64,000 nucleotides of DNA. It comes from Candidatus Sulfotelmatobacter sp. (GTDB lineage Bacteria > Acidobacteriota > Terriglobia > Terriglobales > Acidobacteriaceae). Under the pieces are notes generated by a model. The model searched no databases. It saw nothing but the letters and a program-made list of their open reading frames with translations, and was not told where the DNA came from. The stretch covers positions 434,001 to 498,000 of the forward strand of contig DASYBM010000016.1 in assembly GCA_036500765.1 (NCBI GenBank), in the 5' to 3' direction. Position numbers and translations under genes: made by a program. Shown here piece after piece: positions 19,055 through 26,907 of this stretch. Each line of letters opens with the position of its first letter. Within the stretch, counting starts at the first letter, position 1.

Positions 19055-19219
19055 CTAAACTCGCGTCGACGGCGACGAAGGCGCGTTCTTTATGCGATCG
19101 GATTTAAGATCCAGCAAGGCGTTGAGCTGGACCACGTATTTCGAAAATTCCCGTAAGTCTTCCTCGACCGCGAGCCTCTGACAGAGGATGAACATCTGTT
19201 CTCTTTCGTCAGGCGTCAT
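19055..19219 (-). CDS. Small hypothetical protein (54 residues)
   Basis: Read on the minus strand, a GGGGGG run lies just before the ATG at 19219 and the frame runs 54 codons to TAG. The product starts MTPDEREQMFILCQRLAVEE and continues DLREFSKYVVQLNALLDLKS, ending in a short Ser/Pro tail. It is predicted to be two amphipathic helices with one cysteine. Short proteins of the form EREKMxxLCxxI...F...LVxxLNxLLxxK are familiar to me from acidobacteria, which is memory and not a search. It sits between rseP and ispG in the same direction, so it may be cotranscribed with them. Function unknown. Confidence 0.55.
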   Translation of the reverse strand: MTPDEREQMFILCQRLAVEEDLREFSKYVVQLNALLDLKSDRIKNAPSSPSTRV

Positions 19220-19329
19220 CTGCCCCCCGAATCCGCATGAACAGACTGCTTAGAGTTGTGATGTTTGTACCACAAAAGCTCGCGGGGAACTAGAGCCTGA
19301 TTTTGCACAGAGATGGGCGTTGGCGGCCG

Positions 19330-20658
19330 CTAAGGCAGTCGATCGGCCAAGCCTGGAATCGTCTTTAGCAGGTCGTTATAGATGACCATGGCCGCGAACA
19401 CTAACAGGAAGACGAAAGCAGCCTGGTACACGCGCTCCTTGATGTGCATGCTGATGTCGCGCCGCATCAGGCCTTCGATCAGCAGGAACAGGATCACGCC
19501 GCCATCCAGGATGGGAATGGGCAACAGATTGAAGATGCCGAGATTCAGGCTGATGGCCGCGGTCAAGCCCATGAGCGGGGTCCAGCCCTTGCTGCGGGCG
19601 GCTTCGCCGGCGGCCTGGCCAATCCGGATCGGGCCTTCGATGGAGCGCAGCATCTTGCCGTGCACCATCTTTTTGACCAGTTCCAGAATCAGCAACGCGT
19701 TCTCGCCATTCTTGTGGAAGGATAAGCTCAGAGCCGCCGCGAAGGGGAGCGTCTTCACCTTCATCTGCTCGGTGCCAATGCCGATGCGATAACGTTTTTC
19801 CAACAGCACAGGTTGCAGCGTAAAAGATTTTTGCTCGCCTTTGCGCAGCACGGTCAGCGTAATCGGCTTGTCTTTGGTGATGGCGAGGCTCTCGATCATC
19901 TCCGCCAAGGCGGAGACGGGCTTGCCGTCGAGCGCGATGATCTTGTCGCCTTCCTTCAGGCCAGCCTTCTGTGCCGGCATGTCGTCTTGCAGGTCGGTGA
20001 TGGTGACGGTGTCTTCCTTCGGCGCCCAACCCGCGTATCCAATCTCGTCAAGGCCCATCGGCTCCGGGACCACGGTTTTTTCGAGAGACTTGCCATTGCG
20101 TTCCACGTCCACCACGAGTGGCTGTCCGGGGTTCATCGCCTGTTTCAGATCTACCTGCTCCCAGGTGGGATTCTGCACATCGTCAATGCGCGTGATGCGG
20201 TCGCCGACCTGGAATCCGGCCTTGGCGGCGGGCGTATCTTTGGCTACCCAGCCGATCACCGGCGCGTCGTCGTACACGGCGGGATATTCATAGTGCACCA
20301 TGTAGACGGTGGTGAGCAGGACAATCGCCAGCAGAATGTTCATGGTCGGCCCGGCAATCGCGATCAGAAAGCGATGCCAGCGCGAGTGATTCATGAACTC
20401 GCGGGGATCGTCGGAACGCTGGTCCATGGGGTTTTCGCCGCTCATCTTGACGTAGCCGCCCAGTGGAATGGCGTTGATGCGATAGTCGGTCTCGCCCCTG
20501 CGAAAGCCGATCAGCCGCGTGCCAAATCCGATGGCAAACTGCTCCACCCGTACTCCCAGCCACTTGGCCACGGCATAATGGCCAAACTCGTGAATCAGGA
20601 TCATGAAGCCCAAAACCGGGATGATGTACAGGTAGTAGAGATTCGAGAGTTCAAACAT
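19330..20658 (-). CDS. rseP: RIP zinc metalloprotease RseP (site-2 protease)
   Basis: Intramembrane protease that cleaves anti-sigma factors after a first cut in the periplasm, triggering envelope stress responses. The 442-residue protein has the zinc motif HEFGH at residues 23-27 in the first membrane helix and the third ligand region NLLPIPILDGG in the C-terminal membrane part. Two PDZ domains lie between them (near AKDTPAAKAGFQVGDRI and LQDDMPAQKAGLKEGDKI). Four membrane segments are visible. It lies downstream of dxr with 39 bases between, as in many uppS-cdsA-dxr-rseP operons. The substrate anti-sigma factor is not in this window. Confidence 0.95.
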   Translation of the reverse strand: MFELSNLYYLYIIPVLGFMILIHEFGHYAVAKWLGVRVEQFAIGFGTRLIGFRRGETDYRINAIPLGGYVKMSGENPMDQRSDDPREFMNHSRWHRFLIAIAGPTMNILLAIVLLTTVYMVHYEYPAVYDDAPVIGWVAKDTPAAKAGFQVGDRITRIDDVQNPTWEQVDLKQAMNPGQPLVVDVERNGKSLEKTVVPEPMGLDEIGYAGWAPKEDTVTITDLQDDMPAQKAGLKEGDKIIALDGKPVSALAEMIESLAITKDKPITLTVLRKGEQKSFTLQPVLLEKRYRIGIGTEQMKVKTLPFAAALSLSFHKNGENALLILELVKKMVHGKMLRSIEGPIRIGQAAGEAARSKGWTPLMGLTAAISLNLGIFNLLPIPILDGGVILFLLIEGLMRRDISMHIKERVYQAAFVFLLVFAAMVIYNDLLKTIPGLADRLP

Positions 20659-20697
20659 ATAAAGGAAATTTCCTCACCGACTGGTTAGATTCCGAAA

Positions 20698-21894
20698 TCA
20701 CGCAAAAGATGTTGCTCGGGGCCGTTGACTTTTCTTTACATCTGCGATCCGCTGATTGGCACATCGGCGGGCTTCGGCATCGGCTTCAAGAACGTTCACA
20801 ACCGATGCCAGTTTTACTGAAATTGTCGCCGTCAGAACATCTTCGATGATCCTGGGAATGTCGTTAAAGCCAATGGCGCCTTCCAGAAATGCCGCGACCG
20901 CCACTTCGTCGGCTGCGTTCAGGGCTACGGTTTTTGCGCCCCCCGCCTCCGCCGCTTCATAGGCTAAACGCAAACAAGGGAATTTTTTCAGGTCCGGAGG
21001 GCAAAAGTCCAGATGACGCAAGTCACCCAGATTAAAGCGCATATCCGATTGAATCCGTTCGGGATATGTTAAGGCGTAGAGGATCGGCAGCCGCATGTCT
21101 GTTACTGAAACTTGAGCAAGTATGCTGCCATCCACGAACTCTACCAGGGAATGAATTGTCGACTGCGGGTGGACAATGACGTCCACTTTGGCCGGCGGCA
21201 TGTGAAACAATCTGCACGCCTCGATCACCTCGAAGCCCTTGTTCATCAATGTCGCCGAATCGACGGTGATGCGCCGCCCCATCTTCCAGGTGGGATGGTT
21301 CAGCGCCTGCTCTACGGTGATCGATGCGAACTCGGAATGCGGCGTGTTTAGGAATGGTCCGCCGGAAGCGGTGAGCCAGATCCTGTCGACCTCGTCCATG
21401 CGTCCGCCGCGCAGGCATTGATGCACGGCGTTATGCTCACTGTCGATGGGCAGCAGCGGCTTGCCTTGTTTGCGGGCCTCAGCGGTGATGAGCTCTCCGG
21501 CGGCGACGAGGCATTCTTTATTCGCTAAACCAACAGCTTTTCCGGCGCGCACCGCTTCGAAAGTCGCTTCGAGTCCTGCCACACCGACGATGGCGCTGAC
21601 TACGAAATCGACATTCGCGTGCGTCGCGACTCGGACCGCGCCGGCTGCGCCGTGTGCGACCTCGATCTCGCTGAGGCCTTCTTTTTTTAGGCGAGTGCGT
21701 AGAGCATCTGCATCTTTTTCAGCGGCGAGCGAGATTACTCGCGGTCGCCATCGCCGCGCCTGCTCGAATGCCGCTTCGAGATTGGATCCGGCGGCCAGCG
21801 TTACGATCTGAAAGCGGTCGGGATAAGACTCGGCGACACTCAGCGTGCTGCGGCCGATGGAGCCGGTGGAACCCAGGATGGCGATGCGTTTCAT
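20698..21894 (-). CDS. dxr: 1-deoxy-D-xylulose 5-phosphate reductoisomerase
   Basis: Dxr converts DXP to MEP with NADPH and a divalent metal, the first committed step of the MEP pathway. The 398-residue protein has the NADPH motif ILGSTGSIGRSTL near the start, ANKECLVAAGE, the metal/substrate residues in LPIDSEHNAVHQCL, ASGGPF, the flexible loop HPTWKMGRRITVDSATLMNKGFEVIEA and the VIVHPQSTIHSLVEF segment. All are standard for the family. It sits between cdsA and rseP in the same direction. Confidence 0.97.
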   Translation of the reverse strand: MKRIAILGSTGSIGRSTLSVAESYPDRFQIVTLAAGSNLEAAFEQARRWRPRVISLAAEKDADALRTRLKKEGLSEIEVAHGAAGAVRVATHANVDFVVSAIVGVAGLEATFEAVRAGKAVGLANKECLVAAGELITAEARKQGKPLLPIDSEHNAVHQCLRGGRMDEVDRIWLTASGGPFLNTPHSEFASITVEQALNHPTWKMGRRITVDSATLMNKGFEVIEACRLFHMPPAKVDVIVHPQSTIHSLVEFVDGSILAQVSVTDMRLPILYALTYPERIQSDMRFNLGDLRHLDFCPPDLKKFPCLRLAYEAAEAGGAKTVALNAADEVAVAAFLEGAIGFNDIPRIIEDVLTATISVKLASVVNVLEADAEARRCANQRIADVKKSQRPRATSFA

Positions 21895-21979
21895 GAATAT
21901 TTCAGGCGGTTAGGGAAGAGCGACACAGCCTTCTTATTTTACGCGTTTTCGGGCGTGTGCTGTTGAAGAGGGTGGCAGC

Positions 21980-22876
21980 TTACTGCATCACGCGCCAGGC
22001 CGTATAAAACCACAGCACTGGGGCGGCGAAGAGCAGGGCGTCGATGCGGTCGAACATGCCGCCGTGGCCGGGCAGAATCGCTCCGGAATCTTTCACGCCT
22101 GCGCCGCGCTTGATGAGCGACTCGACCAGATCGCCGAGTTGTGCGGCGATGTTTAGTACGATCGTCAGCAGAATGATTGGCGCCATCGCTGGCTGCTCCA
22201 GGCCGAACAGGCCGTCGCGGCGCTCGATCAGGCCGATGCGCAGCAGTGCTGAACTCAGTGGGAGCGCATAGTGAAAGAGCAACCATCCCACGGCGAGGCT
22301 GCCAGCGAGCGACCCAGCGGCGCCTTCCCACGTTTTCTTGGGACTGACGCGCGGCGACATCAAATGGCGGCCAATCGATTTGCCGACGAAATAAGCGGTG
22401 ATGTCTCCCGCCCAAACCACCAGCAACAAATACAGCAGAAAAAACGCGCCTGCCCACTGCTGGCGCAGTTGCACCAGCATCGCCATTGGTAGGGCGATAT
22501 AGACGAAGGCGAACGCCGAGGCTGCGGCTGCTGGATATCCGCTGCTCAAGTCTTCGCGTTGCATCGCGATCGTCAGAAAAATAAAGGGCACGATGGCCGC
22601 TCCGAATCCCACGCAGTAAACAAAGATTGCCGTGGACAGCAGCGGCTTTTCATTCCCCACGGGAAAGCCGAGCAGAAGAAAAAACATCGCGACGAAAATA
22701 TAAGTGGGCAGCCGCAGCGGCTTCACGCCGTAGGATTCCGTGAGCTTCAGAAATTCATGAATCGTGAGCATCGCCACAACGGCTGCGACGATTGCCAGAA
22801 TGGGCACCGGCGCTCGCAAAATGAGCACCAGCACAATCGGAATGAGGACGAGCGCAGTCGCAATGCGTGTTAGCAA
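21980..22876 (-). CDS. cdsA: Phosphatidate cytidylyltransferase
   Basis: CdsA makes CDP-diacylglycerol from phosphatidic acid and CTP at the inner membrane, the branch point of phospholipid synthesis. I start at a TTG (22876), giving MLTRIATALVLIPIVLVLIL, the usual opening; the longer frame to 22930 runs into a dispersed inverted repeat and is unlikely to be coding. The 298-residue protein has about eight membrane helices. The signature is present: SPRVSPKKTWEGAAGSLAGS near the middle, then LGDLVESLIKRGAGVKDSGAILPGHGGMFDRIDALL at the C-terminus with the conserved metal-binding aspartates. Confidence 0.93.
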   Translation of the reverse strand: MLTRIATALVLIPIVLVLILRAPVPILAIVAAVVAMLTIHEFLKLTESYGVKPLRLPTYIFVAMFFLLLGFPVGNEKPLLSTAIFVYCVGFGAAIVPFIFLTIAMQREDLSSGYPAAAASAFAFVYIALPMAMLVQLRQQWAGAFFLLYLLLVVWAGDITAYFVGKSIGRHLMSPRVSPKKTWEGAAGSLAGSLAVGWLLFHYALPLSSALLRIGLIERRDGLFGLEQPAMAPIILLTIVLNIAAQLGDLVESLIKRGAGVKDSGAILPGHGGMFDRIDALLFAAPVLWFYTAWRVMQ

Positions 22877-22905
22877 GGGAAGTATCTTTGCACGAAACTG
22901 AGAAT

Positions 22906-22980
22906 TTAACCACAGAGGGCGCAGAGGCACAGAAAGGACGTCATTTTTCCTCTGTGCCTCTCTGTGTTCTCTGTGGTTAA
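22906..22980. repeat. 75-base inverted repeat between uppS and cdsA
   Basis: The left arm begins TTAACCACAGAGGGCGCAGA (22906-22938) and the right arm ends CTCTGTGTTCTCTGTGGTTAA (22949-22980); the 10-base loop is T-rich. The stem has a few mismatches. It overlaps the uppS stop codon and ends about 30 bases before cdsA, so it could act as an attenuator inside the operon. A related ACCACGGAGGCACAGAG string lies near 60840, so it is a dispersed element. Confidence 0.8.
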
Positions 22981-23822
22981 GATTTTGTACTGGACTCGAT
23001 CAGCGCGTGCCCGTCGGCATGATTCGAATCATGGTGATTCAGCCCGCCGTAGCGGCGTTCGCGCTTTTGGTATTCGGCGATGCCTTCGAGCAGGTGCGTG
23101 CCGCGGAAGTCAGGCCAGAGCGTGGGCGTCACGTAAATCTCGGCATAAGCGAGTTGCCATAGCAGGAAATTACTCAAACGCATCTCGCCCGAAGTGCGCA
23201 CGACCAGGTCGGGATCGGGCAGATCGCGCGTGTACAGATGGCGCGCGACCATGTCTTCATCAATATTAGTGTGCAGATGCTCGATGCCGCCATTTTTCGA
23301 GGCGGCGTGCAGCATGGAGCGGAAGGCGTCGACCAGTTCGCTGCGCGCGCTGTAGTTGAGAGCCAGCGTGAGCACCATGCCGCAGTTCCGCGACGTGGCT
23401 TCGCGGGCCCATTCCATGCGCGCTTGCACGTCGGCGGGAAGTTCCTGCTGGCGGCCAATGTATTCGAGACGGATGTTGTTCTCGTTCAGCGTGGGGACTT
23501 CCGCCTTCAGATAGCGGCTGAGCAGTCCCATGAGAAATCCGACTTCGCTTTTGGGACGCTTCTTCCAGTTCTCTTCGGAGAAGGCGTAGAGCGTGAGTGC
23601 AGAGATGTGAATGCGCGCCGCGGTCTCAACCGTGGAGCGGACGGCGGCGACTCCAGCGCGGTGTCCGGCAACGCGCGGCATATGGCGGCGCTTGGCCCAG
23701 CGGCCGTTGCCGTCCATGATGATGGCGATATGTTTCGGGAGCCGTGCGGGATCGAGTCGCCGGTAAACTTCGATTTCTTTGCGGTCCAGGCCCGTGGGTA
23801 CTTTGTCGTGCAAAGTGGTCAC
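22977..23822 (-). CDS. uppS: Undecaprenyl (di-trans,poly-cis) diphosphate synthase
   Basis: UppS condenses isopentenyl diphosphate units onto farnesyl diphosphate in cis to make the undecaprenyl carrier for peptidoglycan. The 281-residue protein (GTG start) has the catalytic block HIAIIMDGNGRWAKRR with the magnesium aspartate at residue 37, then ALTLYAFSEENWKKRP, LTLALNYSARSELVDA and the closing signature DLPDPDLVVRTSGEMRLSNFLLWQLAYAEIYVTPTLWPDF. Its C-terminal tail is histidine-rich and its stop codon is embedded in the inverted repeat that separates it from cdsA. Confidence 0.97.
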   Translation of the reverse strand: MTTLHDKVPTGLDRKEIEVYRRLDPARLPKHIAIIMDGNGRWAKRRHMPRVAGHRAGVAAVRSTVETAARIHISALTLYAFSEENWKKRPKSEVGFLMGLLSRYLKAEVPTLNENNIRLEYIGRQQELPADVQARMEWAREATSRNCGMVLTLALNYSARSELVDAFRSMLHAASKNGGIEHLHTNIDEDMVARHLYTRDLPDPDLVVRTSGEMRLSNFLLWQLAYAEIYVTPTLWPDFRGTHLLEGIAEYQKRERRYGGLNHHDSNHADGHALIESSTKS

Positions 23823-23890
23823 GATATGAGGCTACCACAGGGAGGAAGGGGATGCAATAACGTCCGCGCCACATAAGCCTGCACAACTAC

Positions 23891-24964
23891 CTACTTTGCC
23901 TCTTCCGGCACTACCTTCAACTCCAGCTTCTCCGTCCAGCGCAGAACCGTCAGCGAGCAGCTTACGCCGACGTGCACATCCGTCAGCATGCGGTGCAGGT
24001 CGTCCACGCCAGCCACTGGCTGGCCTTCCAACGCCACGATGATATCGCCTTCGCGCAGGCCGGCGCGCTTGGCGGGGCTGTTGTCTTCGACGCCGACGAC
24101 CACCGCTCCCATTTCTTTCGGCAGATCGTAGAAGCGCACCACGCGGCGATGCACGGGCACGGTCTGCGCCGAGACGCCGATGTAGCTGCGGCGGATGCGG
24201 CCGTCTCGCAGCAGACGGCTGGCGACGAACTTCGCGGTGTTGATGCCGATGGCAAAACAGATTCCCTGCGCAGGCAGAATGGTCGCGGTGTTTACGCCGA
24301 CGACTCGTCCGGCGGAATCGACCAGCGGGCCGCCGGAGTTGCCGGGGTTGAGCGAGGCGTCAGTCTGGATCACATCATCGATCAGGCGTCCCGAGTACGA
24401 GCGCAGCGAGCGTCCGAGGGCGCTCACTACGCCTGCCGTTACGGTGGACTGAAATCCGTAGGGCGCGCCGATCGCAATCACGATCTGGCCGACGCGGAGG
24501 CGCTGTGAATCGCCAAGCGCGGCCGCGATCACGCCGGGCTCGCCGGAGTGTGGCTGGTCGAGGCGGATTACTGCCAGGTCGCTGGCGGGGTCGTCGCCGA
24601 TTACCGTGGCTGGCATGCGGCGACCATCTGAAAGCGTTACGGCGATGCGTACCGCATCGTGCACGACGTGGCTGTTGGTGAGGATCAGGCCGTCGGGAGT
24701 GAAGACGAATCCGGAGCCTCCGCCGCGGCGTTCGCGGGGCTCGCCGGAGCGGGTGTGAGCGGGGGCCTGGTGGACTTCGATGTTTACGACTGACGGAGCC
24801 ATGCGGTCTACGGCGCTGGTTACGGCTGTCGAGTAGGCGTCGAGCAGGGTAGCGTCGGAGGCGGCGACTGTTGCGATGGTGCTGGATTTTTCCCACGCTG
24901 GCTGCGAGATCTGGCTCACGGGAGTCAGCGCCGAGAATTCATTGCTTACTTCTTCCGGGGACAT
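23891..24964 (-). CDS. HtrA/DegP-like S1C serine protease with one PDZ domain
   Basis: Trypsin-fold protease of 357 residues. The catalytic triad is visible: His99 in LTNSHVVHD, Asp129 in PASDLAVIRLD and Ser210 in NPGNSGGPLVD. A single PDZ domain follows at about 262-345 (GAVVVGVEDNSPAKRAGLREGDIIVALEGQPV). HtrA proteins normally carry an export signal; here the first 55 residues are polar with no hydrophobic stretch, so the start may be wrong or the protein cytoplasmic. It lies upstream of uppS in the same direction, 68 bases apart, and may be part of the envelope cluster. Confidence 0.88.
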   Translation of the reverse strand: MSPEEVSNEFSALTPVSQISQPAWEKSSTIATVAASDATLLDAYSTAVTSAVDRMAPSVVNIEVHQAPAHTRSGEPRERRGGGSGFVFTPDGLILTNSHVVHDAVRIAVTLSDGRRMPATVIGDDPASDLAVIRLDQPHSGEPGVIAAALGDSQRLRVGQIVIAIGAPYGFQSTVTAGVVSALGRSLRSYSGRLIDDVIQTDASLNPGNSGGPLVDSAGRVVGVNTATILPAQGICFAIGINTAKFVASRLLRDGRIRRSYIGVSAQTVPVHRRVVRFYDLPKEMGAVVVGVEDNSPAKRAGLREGDIIVALEGQPVAGVDDLHRMLTDVHVGVSCSLTVLRWTEKLELKVVPEEAK

Positions 24965-25022
24965 GATGGATAGATGTCGGTCGATTTGGGTTGGATTCAG
25001 GCGGCGGAGCTTCGCTCACGCC

Positions 25023-25050
25023 GGACTGCCGAGGCGGCTGTCCCCACATG
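25023..25050. repeat. Dispersed palindrome, CGGCTGTCCCCACA type
   Basis: Arms GGACTGCCG and CGGCTGTCC around AGG, followed by CCACATG. It matches copies at 34644-34671 (in the dehydratase gene) and 42772-42796. Confidence 0.7.
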
Positions 25051-25071
25051 AGCGTCGAAACCTCGAGCCAC

Positions 25072-25103
25072 AAAAAAGCCGGGACCAAGAAATCGGTCCC
25101 GGC
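25072..25103 (-). terminator. Rho-independent terminator of the zinc-ribbon HTH gene
   Basis: The arms GCCGGGACC and GGTCCCGGC (9 bp, 8-base loop) are followed on the minus strand by TTTTTT. It is placed about 140 bases after the stop of the regulator at 25244; the intervening bases repeat a CCGCTCTTCCACAG-like string. Confidence 0.75.
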
Positions 25104-25243
25104 GTTCGTGTTGGCTGGTTGCCCGGATAAAATTTGTTGGATTGCTCAGGGGCCGAAGCCCGTTCCTTCATTGGCCGCCTGACGCGGCCCTAAAGGGCCG
25201 CTCTTCCACAGCGGCCTCTCTTCCACAGGGCCGCTCATCCACC

Positions 25244-25786
25244 TTACGCGGTGCGTCTTGGCCGTATCGTCAAATCTCGCACCTGCGTTAGGATGCTCGA
25301 CATCTGCATGCCGTTCAGTTGCGCGACGAAGGGCAGCAACTCTGCGATGAACTGATCTTTCATCAGTTCGTTGACTTCTTCCTGACGGCTGCGTTCGCCG
25401 CCGCTGAGCAGTTCGGGCACGGTGACCTCCAGGGCGCGCGCCAGCCGTTCCAGGGACGACAGCGTCGGCGTGGCTTTCTCATTTTCAATTTTAGATACGT
25501 AGGTGCGCGGCACCGACATTCGTCCCGCAAGTTGGCGCTGGCTGAGCCCGTTGCGCAGGCGCAGGGAGCGGATGGAGGTCGCCAGGTTGAGATGTCCGCG
25601 GCCGTTATTGCCGGGCACGGGCATCATGATCGGCGGCACTACCATGATGGGTTCAGGTTCCGGTTCCTCGTCCAGTGACGCGTGGCAGCGTCGGCAATTA
25701 TTATTGGTTGTGCGGAACTGGACCAGCAGGCAATGATCGCATCGGACGACTTCCCTAGAATCTACCGGGGCAAGAGTCGTAGCCAT
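25244..25786 (-). CDS. XRE-family regulator with N-terminal zinc ribbon
   Basis: A 180-residue protein. Cysteines 16, 19, 31 and 34 (CDHC and CRRC) form a probable zinc ribbon. After a proline-rich linker comes a Cro/C1-type helix-turn-helix at about 70-125: IRSLRLRNGLSQRQLAGRMSVPRTYVSKIENEKATPTLSSLERLARAL. A C-terminal helical region of about 50 residues is probably for dimerisation. Likely a DNA-binding regulator; targets unknown. It is transcribed alone and ends in its own terminator. Confidence 0.85.
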   Translation of the reverse strand: MATTLAPVDSREVVRCDHCLLVQFRTTNNNCRRCHASLDEEPEPEPIMVVPPIMMPVPGNNGRGHLNLATSIRSLRLRNGLSQRQLAGRMSVPRTYVSKIENEKATPTLSSLERLARALEVTVPELLSGGERSRQEEVNELMKDQFIAELLPFVAQLNGMQMSSILTQVRDLTIRPRRTA

Positions 25787-26151
25787 CGGGTTGTGGGAGT
25801 GCCAGAGCTAGCAACTCCTTACAGCCTAACTGCAAGATCAGGAATGACTTGGGGGAGCCTTCCTTAACTCGCAGGCTCAATCTGCGGCATTCGGCCTGTG
25901 GATGTCAAGGGTAAAATGCACAAAAACTGTAGCAGTCAAGCACGCGAAGCGAAATGCAGTCGGCAAAACCCGGAAGGAACAAGGGAACTCATAAGTGAAC
26001 AGTGAGTCTGCGCGATGTTTACTAGTCTGATTCCTATTGCAAATTGGCCCGTTTTTGAGGTGTCTCTTCATCGCGCTTGCTCTCCCCGCCTTCGGTTCGC
26101 GGACGCGGTCTATCTCGATTCAGTGGACACCCGCCGAGCGGGAGATGACGG
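25787..26151. other. Gene-free stretch
   Basis: About 365 bases between the regulator and the first toxin-antitoxin module. I see no convincing gene; a 29-codon frame near 25916 lacks a good ribosome binding site. Confidence 0.4.
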
Positions 26152-26163
26152 TATAATCCCGCC
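26152..26163 (+). promoter_or_regulatory. -10 box implying a leaderless antitoxin transcript
   Basis: A perfect TATAAT (26152-26157) lies six bases before the antitoxin ATG, so transcription would start at about the A of the start codon. No ribosome binding site is present, consistent with a leaderless message. Confidence 0.55.
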
Positions 26164-26448
26164 ATGGCTGACTATGTGATCCATATCTCGGAAGAGGAGG
26201 CGGCCCGCAACTTCGCGGATGTGCTGGCGCGCGTTCGCGCTGGCGCCGAGATTGTGATTGATGGCCACGAACCGGTCGTGGTATCGGTGCGTCCCGCCAA
26301 ACCGGAACCGGGCCGGCTGCTCACTGAGTCTATTGCTCTGGCCGAAGCGCATGGTTCAACCGTCACGCTCGACGGCGACTTTGCCAGCGATCTGGAAGCC
26401 ATCATCGACAGCCATCGTGAGCCGCTGAACCCGCCCACATGGGACTGA
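26164..26448 (+). CDS. Phd/YefM-type antitoxin
   Basis: A 94-residue protein with the Phd/YefM fold signature: HISEEEAARNFADVLARVRAGAEIVIDGHEPVVVSVRPAKPE. The N-terminal part should dimerise and bind operator DNA, while the flexible C-terminal part (LEAIIDSHREPLNPPTWD) should wrap around the toxin. It overlaps the PIN toxin gene by ten bases, as expected for a translationally coupled pair. It probably represses its own promoter. Confidence 0.85.
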   Translation: MADYVIHISEEEAARNFADVLARVRAGAEIVIDGHEPVVVSVRPAKPEPGRLLTESIALAEAHGSTVTLDGDFASDLEAIIDSHREPLNPPTWD

Positions 26449-26852
26449 TCCTCGATTCCAGCGTCGTCATCGCCGCCGAACGGCGCGGCGACACTGTAAC
26501 CGCGATGCTTAAACAAATCGTTGCCGCCACAGGCGACCAGCGGGCCGTTTTGTCAGCGGTAGGTTTGACGGAACTTGTACACGGTATCTACCGCGCTCAG
26601 ACAGCGGAAGCACGCAACCGCCGTGATGCCTTCATCCGCGAACTGGTGAACGATGTCGCCGTCTATCCCTACACTCGAGAGACGGCGTTGCTGGCAGGGA
26701 AACTCGACGGAGAGCAGCAGAGCCGAGGCGTCATCGTTCCATTCATCGATCTGCTGATCGGCGCTACCGCACTAGAAGTGGGCTACTCTCTCCTGACCGT
26801 CAATACGCGGCACTTCCGTATAATACCGGGCCTGTCAGTCGTCCAGCTATAG
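26439..26852 (+). CDS. vapC: VapC-type PIN-domain toxin
   Basis: A 137-residue PIN-domain ribonuclease, partner of the preceding antitoxin. Probable metal-binding acidic residues are Asp6 in GLILDSSVVIAAE, the glutamate in VGLTELVHGIYR and the aspartate in VPFIDLLIGATAL; the closing LLTVNTRHFRIIPGLSV is typical. VapC toxins generally cut tRNA or rRNA; the target here is unknown. The start overlaps the end of the antitoxin frame. Confidence 0.88.
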   Translation: MGLILDSSVVIAAERRGDTVTAMLKQIVAATGDQRAVLSAVGLTELVHGIYRAQTAEARNRRDAFIRELVNDVAVYPYTRETALLAGKLDGEQQSRGVIVPFIDLLIGATALEVGYSLLTVNTRHFRIIPGLSVVQL

Positions 26853-26907
26853 ATACAAGAAACGTGATATCGCTCATTGAGCCATTCCGCCCAAAAGGAG
26901 AAATCAA

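Noticed and set aside
22877-22930. N-terminal extension of cdsA
   Set aside because: It is encoded by the inverted repeat at 22906-22980 and precedes the normal CdsA opening.
25916-26005. 29-codon frame between the XRE gene and the antitoxin
   Set aside because: Weak ribosome binding site and no conservation evidence; kept out as a gene.
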